Origin: Aliivibrio sp. EL58
GTDB lineage: Bacteria; Pseudomonadota; Gammaproteobacteria; Enterobacterales; Vibrionaceae
Reading direction: 5' to 3'
DNA: 64,000 nucleotides
Assembly (NCBI RefSeq): GCF_900312675.1
Contig: NZ_OMPC01000008.1
Location: 62,040 to 126,039 of the forward strand
Below, piece after piece: positions 47,145-57,621 of the stretch. Below the pieces are notes generated by a model, which did no database searches, was not told where the DNA came from, and was given only the letters and a program-made list of their open reading frames with translations. Positions within the stretch are counted from its first letter, which is position 1. Each line of letters opens with the position of its first letter. Position numbers and translations under genes: made by a program.

Positions 47145-49040
47145 TTAGGCTAAATCTTCCAAACTGGTGCATATTGAGATCGTATTACGACCATTAGCTT
47201 TTGATTCATACAAAGCAAGATCCGCACATTTATACGCATGATCGGTAGAAATACCGATATCCGTTAAGCCGCCGCTAACCGTCACTTGATATTTTTCTAT
47301 TTGAGATACCGCAACACGAAGTCTATTGACTACCATTTCTGCATCTTTCAACTCAGTATGAGGCATAATAATAGCAAACTCCTCACCACCAATACGAGCA
47401 ACAAAATCGGTATCTCTGCTCCCTCCTTTCAAAACAGATGCAACTAATTTAATAACTTCATCACCAACGTCATGGCCTTTGCTGTCATTAATTCGTTTAA
47501 AAAAATCAATATCAAAAATAACTAAACAGCATTGATGTACAGGGTAATAACGCTTAGTCAGTAACGTTTGGTTCTCTAATTCAAACTCAAATTTTCGTCT
47601 ATTCCAGCAATCTGACAGCGAATCTTTTTCACTTAAATAGCGCAACTCTTTTTCTAATAATTTTCGCTGAGTAATATCGATATAAGAGATAATATAATAT
47701 TGAATATCTTTACGCTTATTCTTAACCGATTGAATTCTAACTAGTAAACTTAATTCTTCTTGAGCCTTACTTAATACATCGATTTCACCTTGCCAAGCAC
47801 CTAACTCTTCAACTTGTTTCCAATTATTCAATCTTTTTTGCGATTGTTCACAATTTGATGCTAATACATCAAACGTACTTTTCCCTATTGCATCGGCTGA
47901 TGTATAACCACAAATTGAAGTGAATGCGGTATTTACTTTAATAATTCGCTGGTGTTTATCTGTAATAACAACGGCTGACATTCCTTCCAATGCCGATTTC
48001 GCAAGTTGGCTCTCTAAGTTTGATCGATCCCATAGCGTTAATAATATTCCAAAAGGAATAACGATTAGCCCTAGCAAAAGAAAAATAATCATCGCCTCTT
48101 CAACAACCTCTATTTGCAGGTTATAAAAGAACACATCAAGTTCTGAAGCCGGATAACATAATAAAAAATAAGCATCTTTATTCGGTTCACTTTTATCAAT
48201 TGAGAAACGATAAAAAGAGTAAATATTGCCATTTAGATAAGTACTTCCTACCTGCATTTCAGACATAATACTCCACAGTTCAGGCTCTTCTGCCTTGAGT
48301 GTTTTATCCGCTCGACCATTAACTAAATGACCAAATACTTCTTCTGATTTATCAGTTAGAAGATAGTATCCATCTTGGTTAATCATCGAAGGTGAAATAC
48401 TAAGCGTTGGTGAAAACTTCACAACATTAACAATACTAGCGTCACTCAACTCTGCTAATACATAGCCTTTTCTTAAACCAACAACATCAATAGGAATAAA
48501 GATCTGCATCATTGGCTTATAAACACCTGAATTAGCCAATTTACGATTAAGCACAACACCTTCCGAAAAAATGTGACCTTCTGGTAATGTTGCCAACCTC
48601 TCTAGAAGTAGATCGTTAATTGAGCTCTCATTCGTAATTCGTTTTGTCGCTTTCCCTGTTTTAGCGTCATAAGTAAACAGAAATAAACTCTCCCCACTCT
48701 CATCAACTAATTCCAATTTCGAAAAGAATTTTTCTGCTTGCATAAGGCGCAGCCAAGAAAATTCAACAGCTAGCTGAACTCGCACAGAGGGGTATAAAAA
48801 GTAGTCATATAAAGGGCGGCTTTTAGAGACAAGATCTAATGTATTCGCAATACGATTTGAAAGCTCATTAAATTCATTATGGGTATAAGCTAATTGTTGA
48901 GTCGATTCATTTTGAATTTTCTCTACAACAACTGCTTTTCTTTTTTGAAAGTCATTATAAAAATACAGTGAGGCTATGATAGAAAAAAATAGATATACGC
49001 ATATTGAATAAACAACTATTTTAAGTTTTTTATGGCGCAT
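47145..49040 (-). CDS. Membrane PAS-GGDEF diguanylate cyclase
   Basis: 631 residues from the ATG at 49040, which has a GAGGGA ribosome site; the ATG at 49070 has none. Two membrane helices (about 10-25 and 310-332) enclose a periplasmic sensor of about 280 residues without a family I recognise. A PAS domain (about 340-455) follows, then a GGDEF domain with the active site ARIGGEEF and an RDTD inhibitory site five residues upstream. It should make cyclic-di-GMP and be inhibited by product. No EAL domain is present. It is not obviously co-transcribed with ilvIH. Confidence 0.92.
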   Translation of the reverse strand: MRHKKLKIVVYSICVYLFFSIIASLYFYNDFQKRKAVVVEKIQNESTQQLAYTHNEFNELSNRIANTLDLVSKSRPLYDYFLYPSVRVQLAVEFSWLRLMQAEKFFSKLELVDESGESLFLFTYDAKTGKATKRITNESSINDLLLERLATLPEGHIFSEGVVLNRKLANSGVYKPMMQIFIPIDVVGLRKGYVLAELSDASIVNVVKFSPTLSISPSMINQDGYYLLTDKSEEVFGHLVNGRADKTLKAEEPELWSIMSEMQVGSTYLNGNIYSFYRFSIDKSEPNKDAYFLLCYPASELDVFFYNLQIEVVEEAMIIFLLLGLIVIPFGILLTLWDRSNLESQLAKSALEGMSAVVITDKHQRIIKVNTAFTSICGYTSADAIGKSTFDVLASNCEQSQKRLNNWKQVEELGAWQGEIDVLSKAQEELSLLVRIQSVKNKRKDIQYYIISYIDITQRKLLEKELRYLSEKDSLSDCWNRRKFEFELENQTLLTKRYYPVHQCCLVIFDIDFFKRINDSKGHDVGDEVIKLVASVLKGGSRDTDFVARIGGEEFAIIMPHTELKDAEMVVNRLRVAVSQIEKYQVTVSGGLTDIGISTDHAYKCADLALYESKANGRNTISICTSLEDLA

Positions 49041-49157
49041 ATATTCCCTCTTCAATTTGCGGATAGTCATTCTATATTTAATTTATATAACAAACAATAA
49101 AGCCCTCTTTATAAAAAGAAGGCTTTATTAAATAAATAGCTTAGACAATATGATGCT

Positions 49158-49652
49158 CTACACTCTTAAGGATTTTTCTCCTCGAGCGATACCAACAACA
49201 CCACTTCTCGCCACTTCCACGACTTCAGTCACTTCTGCTACCGCTGTAATAAACGCGTCAAGTTTTTCAGAAGTACCTGCTAGCTGAATCGTATATAGTG
49301 AGCTTGTTACATCAACTATCTGGCCTCGGAAAATATCAGCCGTCCGTTTTACTTCTGCTCTTGCAAAGCCACTTGCTTTCACTTTAATCAATAGCAATTC
49401 ACGTTCAACATGCTCTGTCTCAGTAACTTCTTGAACTTTAATGACATCAATTAATTTATGCAACTGCTTCTGGATCTGCTCAAGTTCCATCGCATCACTC
49501 GCCGTTGTAATATTTAAACGAGAAAGCGTTGGATCTTCTGTTGGTGATACCGTTAGCGATTCAATATTGTAACCACGTTGAGAGAACAAGCCAACCACAC
49601 GAGATAATGAACCTGATTCATTCTCTATTAATAGTGAAATAATATGTCTCAT
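49158..49652 (-). CDS. ilvH: Acetolactate synthase III regulatory subunit
   Basis: 164 residues, the normal length. Two ACT-type domains: '[20 protein letters not shown]' at the start binds valine for feedback inhibition, and the second half (about 80-160) contacts the catalytic subunit. Its ATG overlaps the ilvI stop by one base (TAATG), which suggests coupled production of the two subunits. Confidence 0.97.
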   Translation of the reverse strand: MRHIISLLIENESGSLSRVVGLFSQRGYNIESLTVSPTEDPTLSRLNITTASDAMELEQIQKQLHKLIDVIKVQEVTETEHVERELLLIKVKASGFARAEVKRTADIFRGQIVDVTSSLYTIQLAGTSEKLDAFITAVAEVTEVVEVARSGVVGIARGEKSLRV

Positions 49653-51373
49653 TAGGTTCTCTCCGTTTTACTTAGCCACATTTTATCCATTGCTTCCCCT
49701 TTGATCTGCATAGGGTAAACGTGCTCTGTTTCATCAACATTAATATCAACAAAAACCAAACGGTCTGTTAATGATAGTGCTTTTTCTAATCCAGCCTCTA
49801 ATTCGTCAGGATGATTGATTCGAATACCTACATGCCCATAAGCTTCTGCAATCGCGGCAAAATCAGGCACTGACGTCATATAGGAATTAGAGTGGCGGCC
49901 TTGATAAATAATATCTTGCCACTGCTTAACCATTCCTAAAAAACGGTTATTCAGGTTGATAATTTTAACTGGGATATCATATTGTAGAGCAGTTGATAGC
50001 TCTTGAATATTCATTTGAATACTGCCATCACCAGTAACACAAATAACAACCTCATCAGGGTGAGTAAACTTCACACCAAGTGCTGCTGGTAAACCAAAGC
50101 CCATGGTGCCAAGGCCACCAGAGTTAATCCAACGTCGCGGTTTATTAAACGGATAATACAATGCCGCAAACATTTGGTGCTGACCTACATCAGAGGCAAC
50201 ATAAGCATCACCATTGGTTAGTCGATGAAGAGTTTCAATGACTTGCTGAGGCTTAATTCGATCAGGAGATGTTTCATAAGATAGACACTTACGATCCTGC
50301 CACACTGAAATATCTTTCCACCATGCATCTAAAGCCGCTTCATCATTGCAATCATCTTGCTCAGAAAGCAACTTAAGCATTGATTCCAAAACAACTTCCG
50401 CAGAACCTACAATAGGCACATCAACTCGTACATTTTTAGATATTGATGATGGGTCAATATCAATATGCATGATGGTCGCATCTGGGCAGTATTTATCTAG
50501 GTTGTTGGTGGTACGATCATCAAAACGAACACCAACACCAAAAATAAGATCGGCATTATGCATCGCCATATTAGCTTCATAAGTACCATGCATCCCTAAC
50601 ATACCTAATGCATTTTTATGGGTACCAGGAAAAGCACCTAAGCCCATAAGCGTACTGACTACAGGTAAATTAAGTGATTCAGCTAATTTAATAACGTGTT
50701 GCTCGGCTGATGAGATAACAGCTCCACCACCAATATAAAGAACTGGTTTTTTTGCAGCTAAAAGAGTTTTAAGGCCTTTTTTAATCTGACCTTTATGCCC
50801 TGTTGTCGTTGGATTATACGACCGCAATGACATCGACGTAGGATATTGATAAGGGAATTTAAACGCAGGACTCATGACATCCTTTGGGATATCAATAACA
50901 ACAGGTCCAGGACGACCTGTGGATGCGATATAAAATGCTTTTTTTATAATTTCAGGAATGTCTTCGGCTTTTCTAACTAAAAAGCTATGTTTAACTATCG
51001 GGCGAGAAACACCTACCATGTCACACTCTTGAAAAGCATCAGTGCCTATCATGCTGTTTGGTACATTTCCAGAAAGCACAATCATAGGGATAGAATCCAT
51101 ATAGGCGGTTGCTATTCCAGTAATTGTATTTGTTGCTCCAGGGCCTGAACAAACAAGAACCACACCCGGTTTACCTGTTGCTCGAGCAAATCCATCAGCC
51201 ATATGTGTTGCCGCTTGTTCATGCCTTACTAGCACATGCTGAATATCATCAGCTTTCATGTGTAGTGCATCATAAATATCCAACACAGAGCCACCAGGGT
51301 AGCCAAATATGTGTTCAACACCTTCATCAATCAGAGATTGTACAATCATCTCTGCGCCAGATAACATTTCCAT
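49652..51373 (-). CDS. ilvI: Acetolactate synthase III catalytic subunit
   Basis: 573 residues. It joins two pyruvates, or pyruvate and 2-oxobutyrate, in valine, leucine and isoleucine synthesis, using thiamine diphosphate and FAD. The catalytic Glu is in '[15 protein letters not shown]' and the TPP-binding motif is '[18 protein letters not shown]' ending in NLNN. First gene of the ilvIH operon; a GGAGATAA ribosome site precedes the ATG. In E. coli this operon is activated by Lrp; here leuO, another regulator of ilvIH, lies two genes upstream. Confidence 0.97.
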   Translation of the reverse strand: MEMLSGAEMIVQSLIDEGVEHIFGYPGGSVLDIYDALHMKADDIQHVLVRHEQAATHMADGFARATGKPGVVLVCSGPGATNTITGIATAYMDSIPMIVLSGNVPNSMIGTDAFQECDMVGVSRPIVKHSFLVRKAEDIPEIIKKAFYIASTGRPGPVVIDIPKDVMSPAFKFPYQYPTSMSLRSYNPTTTGHKGQIKKGLKTLLAAKKPVLYIGGGAVISSAEQHVIKLAESLNLPVVSTLMGLGAFPGTHKNALGMLGMHGTYEANMAMHNADLIFGVGVRFDDRTTNNLDKYCPDATIMHIDIDPSSISKNVRVDVPIVGSAEVVLESMLKLLSEQDDCNDEAALDAWWKDISVWQDRKCLSYETSPDRIKPQQVIETLHRLTNGDAYVASDVGQHQMFAALYYPFNKPRRWINSGGLGTMGFGLPAALGVKFTHPDEVVICVTGDGSIQMNIQELSTALQYDIPVKIINLNNRFLGMVKQWQDIIYQGRHSNSYMTSVPDFAAIAEAYGHVGIRINHPDELEAGLEKALSLTDRLVFVDINVDETEHVYPMQIKGEAMDKMWLSKTERT

Positions 51374-51737
51374 ATTTATCTCCAGACATAAAACCTTTAA
51401 ATTAACGAAATGAATTATCGCTAAGTTAGTGGTTTACATAGTTAGGGCTTATTTTTAGCCTAAACCGACATTAATCAGATTAAAATCCTATGTAGATGCT
51501 CGTCATTAGTAACAAGAACCAACATCACGAAACAACTTTAACCTTTTATTAGCACTTTGGTCTAGAGGCTATTTATTGAAACCGATAATATGTTCAACCT
51601 TAAAAGATGAAGTAGTGATTTACTCTCATTTCGAATAACAAATAAAGAATTAAAAGCTAACATTAGGCAAATAATGAAAGATAATAAATTGTTAGACAGA
51701 ACCTAATTAGGTGCTTTAGATCTCACTTTAAAGGCAT
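51374..51737 (-). promoter_or_regulatory. ilvIH upstream region
   Basis: About 360 AT-rich bases upstream of ilvI with no supported gene. A small inverted repeat (AGGCT with AGCCC, near 51445-51462) is visible. In E. coli the matching region binds Lrp and LeuO; I see no specific site here that I could assign. Confidence 0.35.
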
Positions 51738-51767
51738 AAAAAAACCAGCCTATAAAAGACTGGTTTT
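51738..51767 (-). terminator. Terminator after the acyl-CoA ligase gene
   Basis: On the minus strand an eight-base stem (AAAACCAG with CTGGTTTT), an eleven-base loop and a T-run, just beyond the stop at 51798. Confidence 0.82.
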
Positions 51768-51797
51768 CTGCTTATTTAAAAAGATAGAAACGTATGA

Positions 51798-53645
51798 TTA
51801 TTTATCTTTTTTCTCTTTTGTTTCTTTTTTATCGTCATACATCTCTTCAATCTCGTCTTGGTAACGCTCATTGATCACTTTACGACGTAATTTTTGTGTT
51901 GGTGTTAATTCGCCTTTATCCATCGAAAACTCTTTAGACAATAAAGTGAATTTTTTAACTTGTTCAAAACGAGCGAGTTCTTTTTGCAGATTAGCGACAC
52001 GCTTCTCAAGCATCTCAACGATTTCGCTGTTTTTCACCAACTCCATACGGTCATGATAAGCAATGTTCAACTCTTTCGCATACTCTTCTAGCGCATCGTA
52101 ACAAGGTACGATAAGTGCTGATACGAATTTACGAGTATCTGCAATGACAGCAATCTGCTCAATAAAATGGTCTTTACCGATAGCGCCTTCAATGACTTGT
52201 GGAGCGATGTATTTACCACCAGAGGTTTTCATTAACTCTTTAATGCGATCGGTAATATATAGATTACCTTCGGCATCAAACTCACCAGCATCACCTGTTT
52301 TTAAGAAACCATCTTCTGTAAAGTTCAATGCCGTTTCTTCTGGTTTATTGTAGTAGCCTTTCATAACCATTGGACCACGTACAAGGATTTCGCTGCTTTC
52401 ACCAATCTTAACTTCAGCACCTGGCATTAATGTGCCAATAGAGTCAGGGTGAAACTTACCATCTTCCCAGCATGAGATCGTTGCTGTCGTTTCTGTCATG
52501 CCATAACCTAATTTTACATTAACACCTAAGGCATGGAAAAAACGTCCAATAGTCGCATCAAGCTTTGCGCCACCACATGGCATGAAATTAATATTTCCAC
52601 CAAGGATCATTCTAAGCTTTGACAGCACTAATTTATCAGCCACTTTGTGTGACTGTTTAAGTAACCATGATGGTTCACGCTGCTCTTGGTGACATGCTGA
52701 CATTTTTGCCCCCATGTTTACCGCCCAAGTAAACATCACTTTACGATGCGCAGGAGCACGAGATACTTTTTCATGTACGGTAGAGAAAATCTTTTCATAG
52801 AAACGAGGAACGGCACACATCACCGTTGGTTTCACTTCGGTTAGCGCTTCTTTAATTAGGTTTGTATTTGGTAAGTAGCAGTTTGTCGCCCCTTTATACA
52901 AGACATAAAAGGTCCATGCGCGTTCAAATACGTGCGATAACGGTAAGAAACACAGTGACACGTCTTTTTCTGTTAATGCCAAATTAGTGTTGTGTCCCTC
53001 TAGTTGTGAACCAACATTAACATAATCTAGCATCACACCTTTTGGCTCTCCCGTTGTACCTGAGGTATAAATCAACGTGAGTAGGTCATCCATTTGTGCA
53101 CTATCTAGACGAGCTTGCAACTCATCTTTGTGCATGTCATCGGCTTTAGTAATGAAATCATTCCAAGAAATACCCGCTTGGTGATCATTTAAGTCAATAT
53201 CATCACTTAATGCCACAATATGAGTCAGTTGAGGGCATTGATCAAAAATAACCACAGCAGCATTGTATTGCGCCTGCTCACCAACAAATAAAATACGGAT
53301 ATCCGCGTCATTAAGGATATAAGCGGCTTGCTTTGGCGTGTTAGTTGGATAGATAGGTACAGGAACTGAACGCAATTGCATAGTAGCAAAATCAGCGATT
53401 GTCCAGCGAGGCATGTTATTTGAGAATATACCCACCTTTTCTTGCACATTTAACCCATGAGCCAATAGCGCTAATGATAGCGTATCCATCTGCTCTCCAA
53501 ATTCACCCCAAGTAATGTCACTCCATGCAGCGCACTGAGTGTCACTCCAAGCACCACATTTACGTTCACGTAATGCTGTTGCATTGGGTTTATTTGCGAT
53601 ATGTTTGCGGATCTCTTTTACAATATGTAGGTTTTGAATAGTCAT
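51798..53645 (-). CDS. Long-chain fatty-acid--CoA ligase (FAA1/FadD-like AMP ligase)
   Basis: 615 residues from the ATG at 53645, which has AGGTG upstream and the family start; the frame continues 25 codons further without support. ANL motifs: '[18 protein letters not shown]' (about 190-207), '[12 protein letters not shown]', '[19 protein letters not shown]' and the end '[12 protein letters not shown]' with the catalytic Lys region. The size and the basic, charged C-terminus ([12 protein letters not shown]) match the eukaryotic-like long-chain type rather than E. coli FadD. Orthologues lie between leuO and ilvI in Vibrio. Confidence 0.88.
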   Translation of the reverse strand: MTIQNLHIVKEIRKHIANKPNATALRERKCGAWSDTQCAAWSDITWGEFGEQMDTLSLALLAHGLNVQEKVGIFSNNMPRWTIADFATMQLRSVPVPIYPTNTPKQAAYILNDADIRILFVGEQAQYNAAVVIFDQCPQLTHIVALSDDIDLNDHQAGISWNDFITKADDMHKDELQARLDSAQMDDLLTLIYTSGTTGEPKGVMLDYVNVGSQLEGHNTNLALTEKDVSLCFLPLSHVFERAWTFYVLYKGATNCYLPNTNLIKEALTEVKPTVMCAVPRFYEKIFSTVHEKVSRAPAHRKVMFTWAVNMGAKMSACHQEQREPSWLLKQSHKVADKLVLSKLRMILGGNINFMPCGGAKLDATIGRFFHALGVNVKLGYGMTETTATISCWEDGKFHPDSIGTLMPGAEVKIGESSEILVRGPMVMKGYYNKPEETALNFTEDGFLKTGDAGEFDAEGNLYITDRIKELMKTSGGKYIAPQVIEGAIGKDHFIEQIAVIADTRKFVSALIVPCYDALEEYAKELNIAYHDRMELVKNSEIVEMLEKRVANLQKELARFEQVKKFTLLSKEFSMDKGELTPTQKLRRKVINERYQDEIEEMYDDKKETKEKKDK

Positions 53646-53833
53646 CTCGAATTCACCTTTAGGCTTACACTTGTAAGCTATAATCTGCACAAAGTGTACA
53701 AGTGGCAGTAAAAAAGGCAACTATTTCTCTGTATAAAATGTAAGTATTGTTGTGTGAAACTCATTTCCGCTTGCTCTATTAACAAATTGATTATTTAAAA
53801 TCTACATTTTGTTTATATCGTACAGCTACCTAC

Positions 53834-53862
53834 AAAAAAGGCAGCGTCAATTCGCTGCCTTT
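53834..53862 (-). terminator. Terminator after leuO
   Basis: On the minus strand a ten-base perfect stem (AAAGGCAGCG with CGCTGCCTTT), a six-base loop and six Ts. Confidence 0.88.
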
Positions 53863-53886
53863 CTATTTATTACTTTTATTATAGCT

Positions 53887-54864
53887 TTAAAACATCATAC
53901 CTTTGCTTGAAGCTACAACTTCTTCACCACAAATAAGCATTAGTTGATCTCTCATCCAGATATGCCCTTTGTCTTTTTGGTATGAATCATGCCAGCTTAA
54001 ATAACCACTGATGCCTTTTGATTCAATCGGTAATGGAAGGATCGCAAGTTGATCACGATTAGGCATAGAATTCACCAACCATTTTGGAGCTACGGTAATT
54101 AATTCAGATTGAGAAACAACATATAAGATATTACTGATACTTGCGCCTTTATACGCTTGCTCATACAGTGAATCCATATAAATGTGATCCGCAAATCCTT
54201 TCGTATTTTCAAGACGAGCTGGCACTGCATGTTTTTCATTTGCCAATTGCTCTTTAGTAATACCGCCTTGAATACGAGGGTGATTAACTGAAGTCACAAC
54301 AACAAGTTCATCCGTAAATAACTCAGTACTCATATAACCAGGTTCATCAAAGCGCACATAATCAATCACGAAATCCACTTCTTGATAACGTAGCTTTTGA
54401 GCAATTTCTGGATCATGCTCACCTGATAATTTCAGATTAATGTATGGCGATTTTTGTTGAATATCTCGCATGATGCGCGGGGCAAAACGAATATCTGATG
54501 GACTACAAATGGATAGCTTAAATTGTCTTGCTGATGTTTCAGGAGAAAAAGTAGAGCTTGGCAGCTCGTTCTTCACTAACTGCAGAGCTTGTCGCATTGG
54601 AGCAAACAGTTGACGTGCTCGCTGAGTTGGCTGAATACCTCTTCCATGACGAATAAATAGTTCGTCGTTGAACATCACTTTCAAGCGAGAAACCGCATTA
54701 CTTACCGCAGGTTGCGACATCCCTAAATTTTGCGCAGCACGAGTAATATTTTGCTCCTGCATTACGGCATCAAAAACAGTTAATAAATTTAAATCAACAC
54801 TGCGTAATACTTGTTCTGAACTTGCAACAGGTACGGAAATAGGGCTAGGTTCTGACATATTCAT
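53887..54864 (-). CDS. leuO: LysR-type regulator LeuO
   Basis: 325 residues. N-terminal LysR helix-turn-helix (about 22-85): 'LRSVDLNLLTVFDAVMQEQN' followed by 'ITRAAQNLGMSQPAVSNAVS'. The rest is a periplasmic-binding-protein-like effector domain. LeuO is a global regulator and H-NS antagonist in enterobacteria and vibrios. The gene lies upstream of an acyl-CoA ligase and ilvIH, as in Vibrio cholerae. The ATG at 54864 has GAGAG; an ATG at 54858 two codons later is possible. Confidence 0.93.
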   Translation of the reverse strand: MNMSEPSPISVPVASSEQVLRSVDLNLLTVFDAVMQEQNITRAAQNLGMSQPAVSNAVSRLKVMFNDELFIRHGRGIQPTQRARQLFAPMRQALQLVKNELPSSTFSPETSARQFKLSICSPSDIRFAPRIMRDIQQKSPYINLKLSGEHDPEIAQKLRYQEVDFVIDYVRFDEPGYMSTELFTDELVVVTSVNHPRIQGGITKEQLANEKHAVPARLENTKGFADHIYMDSLYEQAYKGASISNILYVVSQSELITVAPKWLVNSMPNRDQLAILPLPIESKGISGYLSWHDSYQKDKGHIWMRDQLMLICGEEVVASSKGMMF

Positions 54865-55146
54865 TTAATGACTCTCTCAATCGGCCAATCGGCAATTTTA
54901 TTCAAATTAATAGTTAATCATGGCTGCATATTTTTATTATTATTTCGAGATATTGATCTCATATATGTTAGCCAGTTCTTAATCATCATTACTGAATAGA
55001 TTTACAAAATCCATAGCACCTACAGAATTTTAATTTTAATTTATGCTTAATGAATTTAAATAACAAAATAAAACTTATGGATCAGATAATTAGCAATAAA
55101 TATAAATTTATCTAAAGCCATATTGAATCCGTTTTTTCCTACAAAC
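54865..55146 (-). promoter_or_regulatory. AT-rich leuO upstream region
   Basis: About 280 bases, very rich in A and T with several A/T runs, and no gene I can support. Long AT-rich upstream DNA at leuO is bound by H-NS in E. coli, so silencing by an H-NS-type protein is plausible here, but no site is proven. Beyond 55147 follows the metL terminator. Confidence 0.4.
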
Positions 55147-55173
55147 CAAAAAAAACCATGCAATATTGCATGG
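55147..55173 (-). terminator. Terminator after metL
   Basis: On the minus strand a palindromic stem (CCATGCAA with TTGCATGG, 55156-55173) is followed by a long run of Ts. Confidence 0.88.
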
Positions 55174-55203
55174 CTTAATAATAAGAAACATCAATCAATT
55201 ATG

Positions 55204-57621
55204 TTAAAAAAGTGACGATATTCGATTTAAGTCTGATTGTATTGCACCCGCCGTTACTTCCCTACCTGCGCCAGGTCCTCTAATAACTAATGGATTATCT
55301 TTATACCATTTGCTTTCAATGGCAAAGATATTATCGCAAGGGAGTAAATTAGCTAATGCATGATGCTCTGCAAGTGCTTCGATACTCACAGTAGCGCTCC
55401 CATCTTTGTTTAAACGAGCAACATAACGCAAAACCTTTTGCTCTTTTTGTGCTTTCTCTAAACGCTCAAGCAAGGCAAGATTAATTAGCTCTCCTTTTGC
55501 GAGAAAGTCATCCAAGCTAACATCTTTTAATTCCGCAGGAACCAAAGACTCAACTTTAACTTGCGTTGGTTCAATCTTCAATCCAGCTTCACGCGCTAAG
55601 ATCACCAATTTTCTCATGACATCAGAACCATCTAAATCATTTCTAGGATCCGGTTCAGTTAAGCCTTGTTGCCAAGCTAGATCGACTAACTCAGTAAAAG
55701 GGACATCACCATTATACTGTTGAAATAACCATGATAAAGTTCCAGAAAAAATACCTGATAACGCAACTATTTCATCACCGCTTTCTCGTAAATCTCTAAC
55801 GGTGTGATTAATAGGAAGACCGGCGCCTACTGTTGCATTATACAACCAGTGACGCCCTGTTTTTGCAAACGCATCCACCATTGCTTGATATTCTTCGCTT
55901 GGCGCTGAACCCGCCACTTTGTTTGCAGAAATAAGATGAATCCCCTGCTCTGCAATTTTCGTATATTGTTGTGACAGCTCGGCACTTGCGGTGACATCAA
56001 GCACGACAACATCATCGTAGCCTTGAACTAATCCAAGCTTTTCTATCCAATCAAAATTCTGATATGAAATCGCTTCATCATCAAATTTTTCAACTACTGA
56101 CGTTGAATCTAGTCCATCAAAATCTAACCAATGACGATGACGGTCAATGACACCGACAAGTGAAAACTGCATACCATGACGTTTTTCAAGATTACGTTTT
56201 TGATCAGTAAAAAGAGACAACCATTGAGAACCAATATTGCCATGCCCACACAGCACAAGCGCAACACGTTTTTGAGCTTGGAATAAATGAGTATGGATAT
56301 CATTAATTACTGGAGTCGTATCCACTTTACGTAATATCGCAACTAAACTTAAACCAGATTCAGATTCACACACAAACTCTAGTGGGCAGTTCTTTAATTG
56401 ATGGTAAAAGCCATGGCTATGAATCGCATTACTCGTCACGCCAGCACCAACCGCCGCAATCATCGAATAGCCTTCTTTAAGCTTGATTTCAGCATGAACC
56501 GCTGAGTTCTGTAACACCTCTAATGCTTCATGAACGACTTCTGAAGTATAAGTAAGTAATAACGTAAACTGATCAGCCTGCGCTTCTAATGCCAAAGGTT
56601 GAAGTTGAGAGCGAGTAAGAAGAGAAAGTACCTCTTGTTTCGCACGTTCAAAATCTTGTCCACGACCAAAACCTAATTGGATCAAATACACATCTTCTAA
56701 TGAAGTAACGATCTTTGCACCACGACCAGAAGCCAATACACGTTCAATACGAGTCGAGCCAGATTCTGGCTGGTAACTACAACGTAAGCTTAAATCCAAT
56801 GCACTTTGAGCAACAGGTTGCAGGGTTCGGCTGTGTAATACTGGTGCCGCTAATCGAGCCAACTCACTCGCTTCATCTAAACGAAGCAAAGGCAATAAGC
56901 AAGCATCTGCCACTTTTCGAGGATCGGCACTAAATACCCCAGCGACATCACTCCAAATAGTAACGCGAGAGACTTCAGCTAATGCCCCGATCATGGTCGC
57001 TGAATAGTCAGAGCCATTACGACCAAGTAGAACGGTTTCTCCTTTTTGATCGCGAGCCATAAAGCCGGTGATCACGATTCGTCCATGAGGATGCTGAGCC
57101 ATTTGCTCTTTAAATAGCGGCCACGACAGTGAACGGTCTACTTCAGGTTGAGCAGCTCGCTCCGCACGTAAAAAAGTTCGAGAATCGAGTGGCGCTGCCT
57201 GTAAATCTATTTGATTTAAATACGCAGAAAGCAGTCGAGATGACCATACCTCACCATGCCCAAGAACATCAGCCTGTTGAACTTCAGTTAATGGCGCGTG
57301 CAATTGACCAATAGCAATCAGTTCTTTATGCAGTAGCTCAAGTAATGGTTCCGCATTTTCAGCGCTAAGTAATTCTGAAATCAGCTCTTGTTGGTACTTG
57401 CGTAAAGACTCCAAGACTTCATGTGCTAATCGGCCATCTTTTAATAAACCATCAAACCATTCTAAAATTCGGTTTGTGGTGTTGCCCGCAGCAGACACGA
57501 CAACCAGATCATGCTCGCTTGAGTATTCTTTTAAAATAGTCGCGACACGGCGATAGCATTCTGGATCGGCAAGGCTGCTACCACCAAACTTATGTAATTG
57601 ACGTGGTACTAATCCTGTCAT
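55204..57621 (-). CDS. metL: Bifunctional aspartokinase II/homoserine dehydrogenase II
   Basis: 805 residues. The aspartokinase part (about 1-290) opens with KFGGSSLAD (residues 11-19) and contains 'LLGRNGSDYSATMIGALA'. ACT-like regions link to homoserine dehydrogenase (about 460-800), with the NADPH-binding VLCGHGNIGSQWL. It supplies homoserine for methionine synthesis. Pairing with metB and the met boxes upstream identify MetL rather than ThrA or LysC. The start overlaps the metB stop by one base, giving a metBL operon. Confidence 0.97.
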   Translation of the reverse strand: MTGLVPRQLHKFGGSSLADPECYRRVATILKEYSSEHDLVVVSAAGNTTNRILEWFDGLLKDGRLAHEVLESLRKYQQELISELLSAENAEPLLELLHKELIAIGQLHAPLTEVQQADVLGHGEVWSSRLLSAYLNQIDLQAAPLDSRTFLRAERAAQPEVDRSLSWPLFKEQMAQHPHGRIVITGFMARDQKGETVLLGRNGSDYSATMIGALAEVSRVTIWSDVAGVFSADPRKVADACLLPLLRLDEASELARLAAPVLHSRTLQPVAQSALDLSLRCSYQPESGSTRIERVLASGRGAKIVTSLEDVYLIQLGFGRGQDFERAKQEVLSLLTRSQLQPLALEAQADQFTLLLTYTSEVVHEALEVLQNSAVHAEIKLKEGYSMIAAVGAGVTSNAIHSHGFYHQLKNCPLEFVCESESGLSLVAILRKVDTTPVINDIHTHLFQAQKRVALVLCGHGNIGSQWLSLFTDQKRNLEKRHGMQFSLVGVIDRHRHWLDFDGLDSTSVVEKFDDEAISYQNFDWIEKLGLVQGYDDVVVLDVTASAELSQQYTKIAEQGIHLISANKVAGSAPSEEYQAMVDAFAKTGRHWLYNATVGAGLPINHTVRDLRESGDEIVALSGIFSGTLSWLFQQYNGDVPFTELVDLAWQQGLTEPDPRNDLDGSDVMRKLVILAREAGLKIEPTQVKVESLVPAELKDVSLDDFLAKGELINLALLERLEKAQKEQKVLRYVARLNKDGSATVSIEALAEHHALANLLPCDNIFAIESKWYKDNPLVIRGPGAGREVTAGAIQSDLNRISSLF

